A program made the position numbers and the translations under genes. From NCBI RefSeq assembly GCF_007483685.1, contig NZ_VMKN01000001.1, positions 1,001,825-1,065,824 of the forward strand: 64,000 nucleotides of DNA. Reading direction: 5' to 3'. A model generated the notes under the pieces. It did no database searches. It was given only the letters and a program-made list of their open reading frames with translations, and was not told where the DNA came from. Of the stretch, positions 8,866 to 18,900 are shown in pieces. This DNA comes from Litoribacter populi (lineage in GTDB: Bacteria > Bacteroidota > Bacteroidia > Cytophagales > Cyclobacteriaceae). Numbering within the stretch: position 1 is the first letter of the stretch; the number at the start of each line of letters is the position of its first letter.

Positions 8866-9479
8866 TCAATCCAGATCCTTAAAAAACTCCTCTAAGTCAA
8901 GCTGGAAGCCTTTCAGGACAGATGACTCCACTATATCACCCTTTCCGTAAAGCCTTGAGGCGACATAGCCCCAGTCCTTCAGGGTATTGATCAAAAGGGT
9001 CTGCTCAAATGGATGAACCAGCCAGTATTCCTTCACCCCACTTTCCCGGTAAACTTCATACTTGTGATAAAGCTCCTTTCTGTTGTTGCTTATAGAGAGG
9101 ATTTCCACGATCAGATCAGGAGCTCCTATACAACCGGCATCATCGAGTTTGGACTTATCGCAGATCACGCATAGGTCAGGTTGCACGACAGTGAAAATAT
9201 CCTCGTTTTTCTTCGATTTGGAAGGTAAACGAACATCAAAAGGGGCAGAGTGAATTTTACAGTGTTTGCCTTGAAGGAATTTGTTCAGGGCAAAAGAAAA
9301 ACCATTGGCCACCTCCTGATGGATTCTGCTGGGTGCGCAGTCCACTTGAAAACCTTCCCCTTGATAATCTCCACCATCTCGTCCATTTCCCAGCTGAGGT
9401 AGTCGGCATAGGAATATTTTCCTCCATAAGAGAAGCTGGGTTTTTTGGCGATGGATGGCTTCTTCTCCCTAATCTTCAT
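8866..9479 (-). pseudogene. Uma2 (DUF820) family PD-(D/E)XK nuclease, frameshifted
   Basis: Uma2-family proteins have a restriction-endonuclease-like fold and often occur in cyanobacteria and Bacteroidota as mobile genes. The N-terminal part (9479 to about 9346) reads GGKYSYADYLSWEMDEMVEIIKGKVFK and the rest (from about 9345) reads CAPSRIHQEV...PFDVRLPSK...PDLCVICDKSKLDDAGC...PDLIVEILS, with the catalytic Asp/Glu-x-Lys-like region, but in the other frame. Adding one base after the Lys codon at 9346-9348 would give VFK-x-DCAPSRIHQE, which matches the family, so a one-base deletion is the simplest explanation. A GTG at 9345 could allow translation of the C-terminal part alone. Total length after repair is normal (~200 aa). 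Confidence 0.75.
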
Positions 9480-9954
9480 TCCCTTAATTTACGAAAATTT
9501 CAGCCTTCCTTAGTCATTTATCATCAGGTTTTTATGTCTTCCTATAGTTCAAATAGGGGGGCTGCAAGGGGTCAAATTGGTTCAGTCCTGGTTAATTATT
9601 CTAAATCGTAAATAGTTTGTATTACTGTTTTGTAAGCATCGAGGGCAGAATAATCTATTGATTATACAAGTATCAAGAACGTATTAAGAGCGTATAATCA
9701 GCGTTAATTAGCGCTGATGAACCGAATTTTATTTGTTTTTGGATTTTATGTTATCAGTTGTAATTTTTAACCTTGTCTAGGTTTCAATTATGGCTCTATT
9801 ATTTAATGTCCCTAGAAATTAACCCCTGGATTGCCCCGGTATCAAGTAGGGCGAATCTTGCATGGTTGGTGGAATATATTGCCACTTATGTAACTTCTGA
9901 AAGGATTTTTTGCCAATTGTTTATATTAGATTTTTAAATGAACTTTTAACCAAT
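9480..9954. other. Intergenic, AT-rich, no gene seen
   Basis: About 475 bp without a convincing ORF. There is a weak inverted repeat near 9700-9717 (CAGCG...CGCTG) and no Bacteroidota promoter that I can place with confidence. It must contain the promoter of the hydrolase gene starting at 9955. Confidence 0.5.
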
Positions 9955-11835
9955 ATGAACAGACTTAAGATTTCTTTAATCATTCTACTGCTAGCATTTG
10001 GGCAGGGTGTATGGGGACAGGAACAAGACATCCTCGCCAAGCTGGAGGAAATAGCCATCGTGGATCATAAGGTAATGATGCCGATGCGCGACGGAACAAG
10101 GTTAGCCACTGATATCTATAGGCCCAAAGGGGATGAACCCGTTCCGGTTATTTTTTCGCGAACACCCTATAGCTTTAACAGCTACAGGGATGGGGAATTG
10201 GTTAGCCGGACTATGGAGGCAGCCTATGAAGCAGTGCAACGTGGGTATGCCTATGTGGTGCAGAATGAGCGGGGGAGGTTTTTTTCCGAAGGGGAATGGG
10301 ATATTCTCGGCACTCCATTGACTGACGGCTATGACGCCATGACTTGGATGGCCGAGCAGGAGTGGAGCAATGGTAAAATCGGTACCCTTGGATGCTCATC
10401 CACCGCCGAATGGCAAATGGCCGTTGCGGCTATGAATCATCCGGCCCATGCCGCTATGGTGCCACAGGGTTATGGTGCTGGAGTTGGCCGTATCGGGGAT
10501 TTCTACGAGCAGGGTAACTGGTACCGTGGAGGTGCCGGGCAGATGCTTTTTACCGCCTGGCTTTATGGAACTCAGCATGATCCGATGGCGCCAAAGTTGC
10601 CTGAAGGAATTGAGCAGGAGGATTTGTTAAGACTGCAGCGCTTTTATGACATGGCCCCTCGCTATCCCAAAGTGGATTGGGTGGAGGGGTTGGCTCACCT
10701 TCCCGTGCAGGACATTATTAAGAATGTAAACGGCCCGCAAGGCATTTATGAGGAAATGATCACCCGTAAACCTAATGACCCGGCCTGGTACGAGGGGGGA
10801 CTATATCATGATGATATGGATTTTGGGGTGCCCAGCTTTTGGTTTGTGTCTTGGTACGATGTGGCCAGCAGCCCGAATTTAGCACTTTATAATCATGTCA
10901 GAGAAAATGCCTCCGAGGAAAATATCCGCAACAACCAGTTTCTGGTTATAGCCCCGACCTTGCATTGTGCCTTTAAGAGGGCAACGGAAAATACCATTGT
11001 GGGCGAAAGGAGCATGGGAGATGCCCGCTTGGATTATGATGAAATGATTTATGGCTGGTTTGATTTTTGGCTGAAGGGTGAGGAAAACAATGTGACCTCA
11101 GAAATGCCTAAGGTGAAATACTTCACTATGGGATCAAATAAATGGCAGACTTCTGACACTTGGCCTCCTAAGGAAGCAGAAATGACCACTTACTACCTAA
11201 ACAGCGACGGGCAAGCCAATACAAGGTTGGGAGATGGCAAGTTAAGCACTCAAAAAGCCACTGAAGACAAACCCGATTCTTTTACCTATGATCCCATGGA
11301 CCCAATAATGTCCTATGGCGGCAATGTATGCTGTACCGGCAACGCTGTGAATGGCGGGGCATTTGACCAGCAAGAGATGGAGCTGAATGAAAATATTCTT
11401 GTTTACACCTCCGAGCCTTTTGAGGAAGGCGTGGAGGTCAGCGGTTTTATCGAGTCCAAGCTTTATCTTTCTTCAGATGTGAAGGACACCGACTTGACTA
11501 TCAAAATCATTGATGTATACCCCGACGGAAGAGCCTATAACCTGGACGAGACCATACAGCGGGTGCGCTATAGAGAAGGGTATGAAAAGGAAGTGTTTAT
11601 GGAAGAAGGGAATGTCTACGAAGTGAATCTGACGCCTATGTCGACGAGTAACTATTTTGACAAAGGGCATAGAGTAAGGATTGAGGTTTCTAGCTCCAAC
11701 TTCCCTCGTTTCGACCGAAACTTGAATACTGGTGGGGACAATTATGACGAGAGCGAAGGGGTTGTAGCGACGAACAAGATCCACCATTCGGAGGAGTATC
11801 CAAGTAGCATTAGTTTGCCGGTGGTGAGGCGTTAA
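9955..11835 (+). CDS. Secreted CocE/NonD family hydrolase (peptidase S15-like)
   Basis: Alpha/beta-hydrolase of the X-Pro dipeptidyl-peptidase S15/CocE group, which cleaves acyl or ester bonds such as those of glutaryl-7-ACA or cocaine; the real substrate here is unknown. 626 residues. The ATG at 9955 gives a good signal peptide ([22 protein letters not shown]); an in-frame ATG at 9910 would bury it. The N-terminal catalytic domain has [18 protein letters not shown] and the nucleophile region [20 protein letters not shown]; the C-terminal jelly-roll (PDR-like) domain carries [20 protein letters not shown]. Export puts it in the periplasm or outside. It stands alone and ends at a strong hairpin. 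Confidence 0.88.
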   Translation: MNRLKISLIILLLAFGQGVWGQEQDILAKLEEIAIVDHKVMMPMRDGTRLATDIYRPKGDEPVPVIFSRTPYSFNSYRDGELVSRTMEAAYEAVQRGYAYVVQNERGRFFSEGEWDILGTPLTDGYDAMTWMAEQEWSNGKIGTLGCSSTAEWQMAVAAMNHPAHAAMVPQGYGAGVGRIGDFYEQGNWYRGGAGQMLFTAWLYGTQHDPMAPKLPEGIEQEDLLRLQRFYDMAPRYPKVDWVEGLAHLPVQDIIKNVNGPQGIYEEMITRKPNDPAWYEGGLYHDDMDFGVPSFWFVSWYDVASSPNLALYNHVRENASEENIRNNQFLVIAPTLHCAFKRATENTIVGERSMGDARLDYDEMIYGWFDFWLKGEENNVTSEMPKVKYFTMGSNKWQTSDTWPPKEAEMTTYYLNSDGQANTRLGDGKLSTQKATEDKPDSFTYDPMDPIMSYGGNVCCTGNAVNGGAFDQQEMELNENILVYTSEPFEEGVEVSGFIESKLYLSSDVKDTDLTIKIIDVYPDGRAYNLDETIQRVRYREGYEKEVFMEEGNVYEVNLTPMSTSNYFDKGHRVRIEVSSSNFPRFDRNLNTGGDNYDESEGVVATNKIHHSEEYPSSISLPVVRR

Positions 11836-11842
11836 AAACTGT

Positions 11843-11876
11843 AAAGCAGCCAGGTTTTTGGAAACCTGGCTGCTTT
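11843..11876. terminator. Bidirectional terminator
   Basis: A perfect 15-bp stem (11843-11857 with 11862-11876) with loop TTGG, bounded by A on one side and T on the other, lies between two convergent genes and can stop both. Confidence 0.85.
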
Positions 11877-11885
11877 AATTACCAC

Positions 11886-13823
11886 TCAATTCATAAATCC
11901 TGCCCCTTCAAATTTCTCTCGGCTTTCTCTATCCATCTCACTCTGCTTGTGGTCAGAGCGGCAGGTTAGACATAGCAGGCCGTTTTCGTTGAATACCCAG
12001 TAATTCTGGCTGTGTACATCTTTTAGCTTGTAGCCATTTGTATATAACGTGCCACGCAGTACGGAGAGGATTGATTTTTCCATTATAAAAGGTTTGTCAT
12101 ATGGAATGTACAGGGTCTGCTCCAACTCCTGCGCGCGGAATTTATTAAAGGAGGTCAGCCTTAGATTTTTATCCAGTATCAGAATGCTGTCCTGAATGTT
12201 GTACTCATAGAGGATCTCCTTGATGTTGCTTTGAGCGTCGTCATAGTTTTTTCCTTTCGAAGAAAAAGTCTGCTCCAATCTTACGCGATCATCAGAAGTA
12301 CCTGCCAATGTCAGGCTTATGTCATTTTGGTAAAGGGTTTCCGACTTGCCCGACTGTTGGGAGCGGATGCTTACCTGCGGGCGGCTTTCACCTTTGATCA
12401 CCATGATGCCATCTGATGGAAACTCCAAGTATTGGGTCTGCTCATCTTTGGCGCTTGAGCTGAATTGCTGGAAGGTCTGTGGCAAAGTAAATCCTATGAC
12501 AGCAATACTGATCAACCAAAGGAAAAGTGCTATAAGTCCTGCTTTTTCATGAATAAGGTTTCTTCTTACCCAGATGCTGATACCCATTACGGTGATGATC
12601 ATGGCCGGGATTATTACTACCATTGTTAGCGCTACTGCCAGCCAGAATGGAATCATATCTGTGATAAATTCCAGAGGGAAATCTCCGGTCTGAATGCCCA
12701 TGCCCCAAAGTTCACCCTGGATCAGGTTGAAATAGGTGCCTAAGAAAATCATAGAGGAAAAGATCAGCCCAATTCCTATCAGGAAGATAATAGCCCCAAA
12801 GAAAATCCTGAACAAAGTCAGCAGGAATACTCCCAATGGTCCCATCGCGGTGCCTACTTCATTGAGTCCTTTGCCCACCACTCGGAAAGGAGTCATGAAA
12901 GCCTTTCTCGCAGTTGACTCCTCACGCATTGGAGGAGGGTTTTGTCCCTGCAAAATGGTGTTTTCAATATTGGTCAGCGTAATGGCTCCACCTTTCATTT
13001 CGATTCTTTCGGTAATGGATTTCGCCAAAGGCGTTATGATCCAAAGTATAAGATAGATCACTATGCCGGACCCACCTGCAAAGATCAAAGCCAAAAACGC
13101 CAACCTAACCCAAAGCACTTCAATGTTGAGATAGGAAGCAAGTCCGCTACTCACCCCGCCGATTACTCGGTCATCAGGGTTTCTGTAGAGCTTCTTGATG
13201 TTTTTGTCTTCCTCGGTTTCGTAGGACTTTGGCAACATGATCCAAAGCACCACGTAGGCTAGTACGGTCCAGCCTGCCAAACTGAATCGTATCCCGGAAA
13301 AGGGCAGAAAATCCCAAGTGTTGAAATTAACCCTGCCACTGAAAAGAAGCAGGATGGCAATTAGCCTGGTCCACAAGGGATCTATAGTCAGGTAGTGAGC
13401 GATGCCTGCGCAAACGCCACCGAGGATTTTGCGGTTCTCCACACGGGTGAGTTTTTTGTAACCCTTGTTGGACTCCTGGTTAGGAGGGGTGATGTACTTA
13501 TAGAAATCACTTTCCTCCTGCTCGGTTTGCTCGGTAAAATCCTGGTCAAGTTTTTCCTCACTGGCCTTGAAGTCGGCAATGGTACCCATTTTTTCGATCA
13601 GGCTCTCCACGTTTTCTGCCGTGATAACCTGCTTATTGTTTTTCAGGTAGGTCAGGAAAATCTCGGCGATTCGGTTTTCGATGTCGCTGATGATCTCCTG
13701 GTTGTCCGGATAATGGGAGAAATGCCTGTTGATGGCCTCAAGGTAGTTTTTGAGGTGTGTGTAGCCGTCATCCTCTATGTGGAAAAGGATGCCGCTTATG
13801 TTTATGCTTATAGTCTTTTTCAT
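11886..13823 (-). CDS. Membrane protein with two PspC domains
   Basis: 645 residues. An N-terminal ~110-residue soluble region (SGILFHIEDDGYTHLKNYLE) precedes two PspC domains: VENRKILGGVCAGIAHYLTI (residues ~127-195) and DDRVIGGVSSGLASYLNIEV (~207-265), each followed by a hydrophobic segment. Further transmembrane segments lie between ~330 and ~460, and a C-terminal beta-rich domain (SDGIMVIKGESRPQVSIRSQ) resembles the toastrack-like domains joined to PspC in many envelope-stress proteins. PspC proteins sense or respond to inner-membrane damage. It follows a PadR regulator gene by 4 nt, so the regulator probably controls the pair. The N-terminal ~35-residue start agrees with an ATG at 13823. 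Confidence 0.87.
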   Translation of the reverse strand: MKKTISINISGILFHIEDDGYTHLKNYLEAINRHFSHYPDNQEIISDIENRIAEIFLTYLKNNKQVITAENVESLIEKMGTIADFKASEEKLDQDFTEQTEQEESDFYKYITPPNQESNKGYKKLTRVENRKILGGVCAGIAHYLTIDPLWTRLIAILLLFSGRVNFNTWDFLPFSGIRFSLAGWTVLAYVVLWIMLPKSYETEEDKNIKKLYRNPDDRVIGGVSSGLASYLNIEVLWVRLAFLALIFAGGSGIVIYLILWIITPLAKSITERIEMKGGAITLTNIENTILQGQNPPPMREESTARKAFMTPFRVVGKGLNEVGTAMGPLGVFLLTLFRIFFGAIIFLIGIGLIFSSMIFLGTYFNLIQGELWGMGIQTGDFPLEFITDMIPFWLAVALTMVVIIPAMIITVMGISIWVRRNLIHEKAGLIALFLWLISIAVIGFTLPQTFQQFSSSAKDEQTQYLEFPSDGIMVIKGESRPQVSIRSQQSGKSETLYQNDISLTLAGTSDDRVRLEQTFSSKGKNYDDAQSNIKEILYEYNIQDSILILDKNLRLTSFNKFRAQELEQTLYIPYDKPFIMEKSILSVLRGTLYTNGYKLKDVHSQNYWVFNENGLLCLTCRSDHKQSEMDRESREKFEGAGFMN

Positions 13824-13827
13824 GGCC

Positions 13828-14157
13828 TTATTTTTTAGAGATAATGGTTTGGGTGGATCTGGTTAGCGAGTCCCAAGTCAGGTCCAGCTGTCCGAGAAAA
13901 TCCAACCCCTCGGCTGTGATAGTATAATATTTTCTGGGTGGTCCGCTTTCGGATTCCACCCATTTATAGCCTACCAGTGAGGCGTTTTTGAGCCGGTTGA
14001 GCAAAGGGTAGAGGGTGCCCTCTTTGACCAGCAGCTCGGCCTCCTTCAATTCCCCGAGCAGGTCGGAGGCATAAACCTCCCCCCTGGAGATGATATGCAG
14101 GATGCAGAATTCCAGGATTCCTTTCCGCATTTGTATTTGGGTGTTAGAAGCTTTCAT
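13828..14157 (-). CDS. PadR family transcriptional regulator
   Basis: 109 residues from the ATG at 14157 (MKASNTQIQMRKGILEFCIL); the frame is open further upstream but the extra residues are basic and unlike the family. A winged helix-turn-helix follows: GEVYASDLLGELKEAELLVK, EGTLYPLLNRLKNASLVGYK, then SESGPPRKYYTITAEGLDFL, the standard PadR signature. These regulators are usually repressors that respond to phenolics or membrane-active compounds. The gene is immediately upstream of the PspC-domain gene, a pairing widespread in Bacteroidota; autoregulation of the pair is likely. Confidence 0.9.
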   Translation of the reverse strand: MKASNTQIQMRKGILEFCILHIISRGEVYASDLLGELKEAELLVKEGTLYPLLNRLKNASLVGYKWVESESGPPRKYYTITAEGLDFLGQLDLTWDSLTRSTQTIISKK

Positions 14158-14494
14158 ATCTGTCATGTTATAGCGTATTTTGCGCACATTCTTGGTACGC
14201 CTTCCACCATATGAATCAAAAAATAATACCAAAGTAAAAGAAGCTACCTTGTATAACCTATTTCTTGGCTTTGAAAAATTGGTCATGGAATCGCTTGAGT
14301 CTGTAAAAGCCTGAAATCAAGTGATTTGAGGCAGGGCGTCTGGTGAATAATGTAAGAGTCAGTTTGTTTAAATAATTTTTATGCTTCTGTGCCAAATGTC
14401 CCGCTACGTTTAGCAGTGGTGTGCAAGCGAACAGGAAAGTGTACGGTTTCGTGCATATCCATTAGTATTCTGGATGTTAAATTCACCTTTTTTG

Positions 14495-14564
14495 GGTTTA
14501 AAGTTTAAGGTTTAAAGTTTAAAAAATCCGTAAGCTATAAACCTTAAGCCTTAAACCTTAAGCC
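14495..14564. repeat. Iterated TTTAAGG/CCTTAAA palindrome
   Basis: The left arm (14495-14522) repeats GTTTAAAG/GTTTAAGG; the right arm (14536-14564) is the inverted form TAAACCTTAAGCC, given twice. It could fold into a long AT-rich hairpin. It looks like a dispersed simple-phrase repeat of this genome. Confidence 0.5.
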
Positions 14565-14625
14565 ACCATCTCTTTAAAATCATTTTCCCCCTTCGGCTTC
14601 GCTCAGGGATCGATGCTAGGAATTA

Positions 14626-14669
14626 AAAAGTCTAGTATTCCTCGGCTCCGCTCAGAATACTAGACTTTT
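14626..14669. repeat. Perfect 15-bp inverted repeat
   Basis: 14626-14640 pairs exactly with 14655-14669 around a 14-base loop (CTCGGCTCCGCTCA). A and T runs at its edges would let it act as a terminator, but no gene ends nearby, so it may be a mobile palindrome. Confidence 0.6.
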
Positions 14670-14791
14670 CTTTGCGCCCTCCGGTCCTCTGTGGTTATTT
14701 TATTTGTACCGTTTAATTTTTTGAGATTTTCGTCAACGAAAACCCCCACATTATCTTTTTAAATAATTTTTTTAATTTAATTTGTAGCCTA

Positions 14792-15928
14792 ATGAGCCGT
14801 ATCCCAGGACTTTTAAAAATTGTTTTCTGCTTGCCTATTTTTTTACTGTACCTAACTGAGGCTCAGGGGCAAAGTCTTGCGCCTAAATATTCCAATGAAT
14901 TCCTGCAAATCGGGGTCGGAGCAAGAGCCTTGGGCATGGGTGGGGCACAGGTTTCATCTGTCAGGGATGTGACAGCTGCCTATTGGAATCCTGCTGGGAT
15001 CTTGGGCGTGAAGCATGAACATGAATTCTCTCTCATGCACGCCGAATACTTTGCCGGAATCGCCAAGTATGACTATGCGGGCTATACCACGGCCATAGAT
15101 GAAGAAAACCAAATAGCGGTTTCCCTCATCCGATTTGGGGTGGATGATATCCCCGACACCCGCTTTCTCTACGATGCCAATGGCGCCTTGAATTACAACA
15201 ACATCCAGTTTTTCAATGCAGCTGATTATGCCATGATCTTATCCTATGCACGGGATTTTAGCGACATTGTTAAGATTGGGGTCAATACTAAAGTCATTCA
15301 CCGCAATGTGGGCAAGTTTGCAAATGCTTGGGGTTTTGGGCTGGACCTGGGGGGAATTGTGCTTTTGGACGAATGGCGTGTCGGTGTGATGCTGCGAGAT
15401 GTTACTACCACATTCAACTCCTGGTTTCACAATGCCGAAATGGTTCGGGAAGTTTACTCCCAAACGAACAACGAGGTGCCGATTAACAGTACCGAATTAA
15501 CCTTGCCACGCGCAATCTTCAGTTTGACAAGAGATATATGGTTGTCAGATGAAATCCAGATGCAGGCTACACTGGACCTTGAAACTACTTTTGATGGTCA
15601 GCGGAATACCATTTTGAGGAGCAACTTGCTGAGTGTGGATCCTAGGATGGGTTTGGAGGTGGCTTACAAGAATTTAGTATATCTGCGTGGCGGGGCAGGC
15701 AACGTGCAAAGGATCAAAAACTTTGATGCCAGCTACAGCACTGCTTTCCGTCCGAGCTTCGGTGTCGGTTTTCTTCTTAATGGTCTGGTCCATATCGATT
15801 ATGCCCTTTCCGATATAGGGAGTGTGTCCCAGACGCCATATTCACATATTTTCAGTGTGAAAGTTGGGTTAAACCAACATAAGGACAATTATAGGATTTA
15901 TAAAGGTTGGGACAAAAAGCCGAATTGA
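14792..15928 (+). CDS. PorV-family outer membrane protein (PorV2-like)
   Basis: 378 residues, close to the usual length for PorV/PorQ-family 14-strand barrels of the type IX secretion system. A signal peptide (VFCLPIFLLYLTEAQGQ) precedes the family signature FLQIGVGARALGMGGAQVSS and TAAYWNPAGI. PorV binds secreted cargo and shuttles it from the translocon to the PorU sortase. Here the gene is directly followed (2 nt) by a peptidase C25/PorU-like gene, an arrangement I know from the PorV2/PorU2 naming, so it is probably the accessory copy rather than the main PorV. It probably has its own promoter in the preceding intergenic region. Confidence 0.82.
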   Translation: MSRIPGLLKIVFCLPIFLLYLTEAQGQSLAPKYSNEFLQIGVGARALGMGGAQVSSVRDVTAAYWNPAGILGVKHEHEFSLMHAEYFAGIAKYDYAGYTTAIDEENQIAVSLIRFGVDDIPDTRFLYDANGALNYNNIQFFNAADYAMILSYARDFSDIVKIGVNTKVIHRNVGKFANAWGFGLDLGGIVLLDEWRVGVMLRDVTTTFNSWFHNAEMVREVYSQTNNEVPINSTELTLPRAIFSLTRDIWLSDEIQMQATLDLETTFDGQRNTILRSNLLSVDPRMGLEVAYKNLVYLRGGAGNVQRIKNFDASYSTAFRPSFGVGFLLNGLVHIDYALSDIGSVSQTPYSHIFSVKVGLNQHKDNYRIYKGWDKKPN

Positions 15929-15930
15929 GT

Positions 15931-18900
15931 ATGAAGAAAATTTACAGGCTAATTTTGACGTTGACCTTTTTGCTACCCAACTGGGTGCTAGCTCAGAACC
16001 AATGGATAGATTTCAGCAGGGATTATTATAAGATAGAAACCGCTGAGGACGGCGTGTACAGAATCAGTTATACGGCATTTTCGGCATCAGGCATCAACCC
16101 CAATCAAGTTGATCCACGTGATATTAGGGTTTACCACAGAGGTGAGGAAGTGCCGATATTGATTGCGGGGCAGCAGGATGGTAGTTTTGATCCAGGCGAC
16201 CACATCACCTTTGTAGGTAAAAAAAATGACGCTACACTGGACTATCGGCTTTACAACAATCCGGCGGATATGCCCAATCCGTATTACAATACCCACAACG
16301 ACACCACAGCCTATTTTCTTACCGTGACTCCGGGAGTGCGTGGCCTACGGATGAACCAGACGGCAGAGGTTAACCTTTCCGCTCCTGCGGTTGATATTTA
16401 TCAGGCCGAAAGACTTTTGGTTTTCAATGAACAATACAATTTAGGGCCTGTCTATAGCCCAGGAATCTGGATGCCCGAATATGACAAGGGGCAAGGCTGG
16501 ATGGGGCCCATTATCCAAAGGAATAACCAGCTGGACTTTAGTCTGACCAATCTCGGGGAGGTGATGTCTGCAGGTGAGCACACGGTTGAAATGAACTTGA
16601 TAGGCCGTGCCGGAGCGTCACACAATACGGCCGTTAGTGCCGGACCAAATGCCAACTCCTTGCGGGAAGTCCTTCGAGTAACGTATGATGAATATGAAGT
16701 TAAAAATGTAGTTTTCAATCTGCTTCCTACAGACTATAATAGCGATGGCAGTATTGTGATCCGGGTCAGATCATTGGGAGGAGAAGGGGATGTGGATAAC
16801 GTTTCCTTGAGCTTTATGAAATTAAATTATCCTAGAAGGGTCGCGTCGGGTGATTTTGACCAGCTCAGCTTCGATATGGATCGTGGTGTGGATAGGTTGC
16901 ACATTCCGGGAGTGACGGCCGATTATGTGGGTTTTGAGATCAGCGATAGGGATAATCCAAGGGTTTTATCCCTTCGTAGGGAAGGCAGCGTATTGCATGT
17001 CCCCGGTGGAGGTGCGGCTGAAGGGAGAAAGGTTTTTCTCCAAAGGAACAGTCAGATCAAAAACGTGGACCGCATGAGGCGTTTCCGTTTTAGGGATGTT
17101 GCCAATCAGCCTGCTAATTATGTGATGATCAGCCACCAATCTCTAAGACGTCCCGCAGCTTCCTACGGGGACCCAGTTGCTGCATACGCTGCTCACAGGG
17201 CCAGCCCCGCGGGAGGTGGGTTCGACACTCTCACGGTCAACATGGACCAGCTTTATAATCAGTTTTCCTATGGGGAAAAAAGTCCCTTGGCCATTTACGA
17301 ATTTCTTCGTGCATATTATCCCAAAAACAAACCTGAATACCTTTTATTGCTGGGTAGGGCATTGGGGATGTTTAGTACCAGAAGGGTGGATGGGGTGAAT
17401 TATACCTACAGAAGAAACCCGGGTGCCTTCGAATGGCAGGATTTGGTGCCCCCGGCCGGCTATCCATATGCCGACAACAATTTTGTGCAAAACCTAGACC
17501 CTGAAAACCCAGAGGTGCAGGCCATAGCTTTGGGTCGTGTGCCGGCAAGAAACCCCGACGAGGTGGCTTCTTATTTGGATAAAATAAAGGAGAAAGAAGC
17601 GTTGGGTGTTCAGGAGCCTTGGCAGAAAAACATCATCCACCTCAGTGGAGGCCTTTCCGCACTTGAGCTCAACCGTTACTTTAATTTCCTTAACGGTTTT
17701 AAAAATATTGCCGAGGATATTTACCTAGGGGGCAGCGTGAAGACCTTTAGGAAAAGGTCGAACGCTACTGTGGAACTTATCAACATCTCCGATGAAGTCA
17801 ATCAGGGAGCAGCAATGGTGACCTTTTTTGGTCATGCCTCACCTTCCTTGATTGATATTGAAATCGGCTTTGCCAGCGATCCCCAGATGGGATATGCCAA
17901 CAAGGGTAGGTATCCCATGCTGCTGCTGAATGGCTGCGATGCAGGAAATGCCTATGGAACTCCTTATACCTTTGGGGAGGACTGGGTGCTTGCCAGGGAT
18001 GCGGGCTCTTCTAACTTTGTTGCACATTCCAATTTGGGTGTGGATATCTACCTGAGGCGGTATTCTGAATCCATTTATTTGAAAGCATTTTCCGATTCCT
18101 CTTTGATACATCAGTCGATCGGGAAGATTAGGATTGAGGCCGAAAAGCATCTTTATAGCCGATATGGTGCCGGACCGCTATACCGTTCGCATGCTACTAT
18201 GATGGTGATGCTGGGTGATCCTGCCGCAAAACTTTTCCCAGCAAACAAAGCTGATTATTCCATCAAAACGGATGAAGTCACTTTGGAGAATCAGGTGGAG
18301 GGGAACCTTAATGTTTTATCGGATACGCTTAATTTGAAGTTTTTGGCCAGAAATATAGGGCGGGTAGATTTGGATAGCTTTAAAGTGGAGGTTACCCGAA
18401 GGCTGCCTGATGGAACGGTTATCCAATATGAGCCACTGAACCTCCCGCCTGTTTATCGTGCCGACACGATTGTCTTCCCTATACCTAACCGGGACCTCAA
18501 TGGCTTTGGAGAAAACTTTTTCACCATCAACCTCAATTCTGAACAGACTGTGGATGAGTTGACCTATCAGAACAACTCTGTGACCATTTCCGAATTTATC
18601 CAGCTCAACGGTACCACTAACCTGATGCCGCTAGCGTATGGGATTGTGGATAAACCTGAAACCACGCTGATCTCCCAAGTTACGCCACTTTACTCTGATC
18701 CAAGAACCGTCATGTTCCAAATGGATACCGTTCCTAATTTCAGCAGTGCAGCCAGGAGGGAGACTCGGGTGTTGACCACAGGTTTGGCCAGATGGGAAGT
18801 GGATTTCACAACCTTGGTTAGCCAAAAGGATTCCCTCACGCTTTATTGGAGGACCAAATTCATGGAGCCTAGAGAAGGAGAGGATGATGGTTGGAATGAA

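Larger units (their letters stand above)
14158..14791. other. Intergenic region with repeats, no gene
   Basis: About 630 bp. It contains an imperfect palindrome of GTTTAAAG/TTAAGG units (14495-14564), a perfect 15-bp hairpin (14626-14669) and stock phrases such as CGGCTTCGCTCAG. I see no coding ORF. The promoter for the gene at 14792 and for the PadR gene must lie here. Confidence 0.55.
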